A stretch of 64,000 nt of DNA from Hyphomicrobiales bacterium (GTDB lineage: Bacteria > Pseudomonadota > Alphaproteobacteria > Rhizobiales > Rhizobiaceae), in NCBI GenBank assembly GCA_900466575.1, contig UBMP01000024.1, positions 1 through 64,000 of the forward strand. Direction: 5' to 3'. A program made the translations under genes and the position numbers. This document shows, piece by piece, positions 63,025 to 64,000 of this stretch. How positions within the stretch are numbered: the stretch's first letter is position 1; the number at the start of each line of letters is the position of its first letter. The notes beneath the pieces are model-generated. The model was given only the letters and a program-made list of their open reading frames with translations. It searched no databases and was not told the origin of the DNA.

Positions 63025-64000
63025 TCACGCAGCATAGGCGTGACGCTCTTCCTGATTGAGGCGGAACTGGCTGACCAGCTGCATCAGGTGGTCGCCCTCG
63101 TGGGCAAGCTGCTGCGACATGGCGTTGGCCTCTTCCACCATCGCGGCGTTCGCCTGGGTCATCTGGTCCATCTGGTTGACGGCCGTGTTGACCTCCTGCA
63201 GGCCTGCGGACTGGTCCTGCGCCGCCTGGGCAATCATTTTCACATGCTCGTAGAGCTGCGCGATGCGGGTGGAGATATTCCCGAGTGCCTCGCCGGTGCG
63301 CTGCACATGATGAACGCCGGTCGACACTTCGCGGGTTGCCGTATCGATCAGGCTCTTGATCTCATTGGCAGCACCTGCAGAGCGCTGGGCGAGTTCACGG
63401 ACTTCCTGCGCCACGACCGCAAAGCCCTTGCCGGCTTCCCCAGCGCGCGCGGCTTCGATACCTGCGTTGAGCGCCAGAAGGTTGGTCTGGAAGGCAATGT
63501 CCTCGATCACATCGATGATCTGCTCGATCTTGCGCGAGGCATCCTCGATCCGGGTCATCGAATCCACGGCGTCTGCGACGATTGCGGAAGAGGCCTCGGC
63601 ATTCTTTCGGGTGTCGCTGACGATCGCATTCGCCTCGCCTGCCCTGCCCGCCGTCTGGCGAACCGTCACGGTGATCTGGTCCACGGCAGCGGCCGTCTGT
63701 TCGAGGGAGGCTGCCTGGGATTCCGTGCGGCGCGACAGTTCGTCGGCGGAAGAGCGCATGGCGTTGCCATTGGCCTGAATGTTGTAGGCATCCTGCCGGA
63801 TCTGCGCGAGCGTCTCGTTCAGTCGTTCCACAGAGCCATTGAAATCCTGGCGCAACTGGTCGAGGCCACCGCTGAAGGGGGTGGAGATGGAGCAGGTCAG
63901 ATCACCATCGGACAGCTGGCGCAGCGACTGGGCGAGCTGACGGACGGCGAAGTCTATCTGCTCCTGGTTTGCCTGTTTTTCCGTATCGTTGCGCAGGCGC
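63025..64000 (-). CDS. Methyl-accepting chemotaxis protein, C-terminal part (cut by the window edge)
   Basis: The frame stays open from 63025 to the right edge of the window, so the 5' end lies beyond 64000; about 324 codons are visible. It holds a HAMP-like linker ([12 protein letters not shown]) and then the full signalling domain with [19 protein letters not shown] near the hairpin tip. The sensor domain is not in the window. The C-terminus lacks an NWETF-type pentapeptide. Confidence 0.9.
   Translation of the reverse strand, partial: RLRNDTEKQANQEQIDFAVRQLAQSLRQLSDGDLTCSISTPFSGGLDQLRQDFNGSVERLNETLAQIRQDAYNIQANGNAMRSSADELSRRTESQAASLEQTAAAVDQITVTVRQTAGRAGEANAIVSDTRKNAEASSAIVADAVDSMTRIEDASRKIEQIIDVIEDIAFQTNLLALNAGIEAARAGEAGKGFAVVAQEVRELAQRSAGAANEIKSLIDTATREVSTGVHHVQRTGEALGNISTRIAQLYEHVKMIAQAAQDQSAGLQEVNTAVNQMDQMTQANAAMVEEANAMSQQLAHEGDHLMQLVSQFRLNQEERHAYAA

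Noticed and set aside
1-64000. CRISPR array, prophage or insertion sequence
   Set aside because: No regularly spaced direct repeats, no transposase, integrase or phage structural genes were seen; the only repeats are short palindromic elements.

Overview
The window comes from a high-GC alphaproteobacterium, most probably a Rhizobiaceae member related to Agrobacterium/Rhizobium. The basis is family-level recognition: the def-fmt-truA cluster, the fused coaBC gene, a single-ATPase FrcA-type sugar ABC transporter, three chemoreceptors, a RIME-like palindromic repeat with its typical HAGLDPAS/HWIPDQVRDD-type spurious peptides, and dense convergent/divergent gene packing. Nearly all of it looks like chromosomal housekeeping DNA. 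No transposase, integrase, phage structural gene or CRISPR array was seen.

Layout. 1-578: non-coding edge with hairpins, a possible minus-strand leader RNA and a short inverted repeat. 0.6-8.7 kb: ribokinase, rmuC, a globin-coupled chemoreceptor, def-fmt-truA, and dapE with a small membrane protein. 8.8-11.4 kb: an AT-richer two-gene module (P-loop ATPase plus HNH nuclease, overlapping by 7 bp) that looks like a Septu/PtuAB-like or related anti-phage system; it is the best candidate for an undescribed system here. 11.4-14.3 kb: a truncated, frameshifted copy of the 5' end of cmk, a RIME-like element and oleate hydratase, followed by intact cmk-rpsA. The cmk duplication marks a recombination scar. 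17-24 kb: SGNH hydrolase, an Ala/Pro-rich protein, RNase D-like exonuclease, an EAL phosphodiesterase, tRNA-Leu(CAG), a selenoprotein-W-like redox protein, an adenosine-kinase-like PfkB protein and an SH3-like exported protein. 24-30 kb: hydroxyacid dehydrogenase, fadD, a VOC protein, guaA and an MTA/SAH nucleosidase-like protein.

30-35 kb: a tight four-gene periplasmic operon (imelysin, di-haem peroxidase-like protein, second imelysin, Tat-exported DUF1513 protein) with an Irr-box-like site upstream, probably for iron acquisition. 35-48 kb: rsmB, rlpA-like, GST-queG-SDR, uppP, cysK, LysE exporters, an ArsR/SRPBCC pair, dut, prfC and GFA. 48-57 kb: alcohol-dehydrogenase-like MDR protein, Cache chemoreceptor, argG, a ParDE-type toxin-antitoxin pair, SDR, a third LysE exporter, coaBC (with the usual catalytic Cys replaced by Ser), a class II amidotransferase and pirin. 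57-63 kb: an FrcBCA-like sugar ABC operon divergent from a ROK regulator that overlaps a FucU/RbsD-type mutarotase. The window ends inside a third chemoreceptor gene.

All functions were assigned by reading motifs and overall family resemblance, with no database search. Start codons were picked by ribosome-binding site and family length where the longest frame was clearly over-extended.
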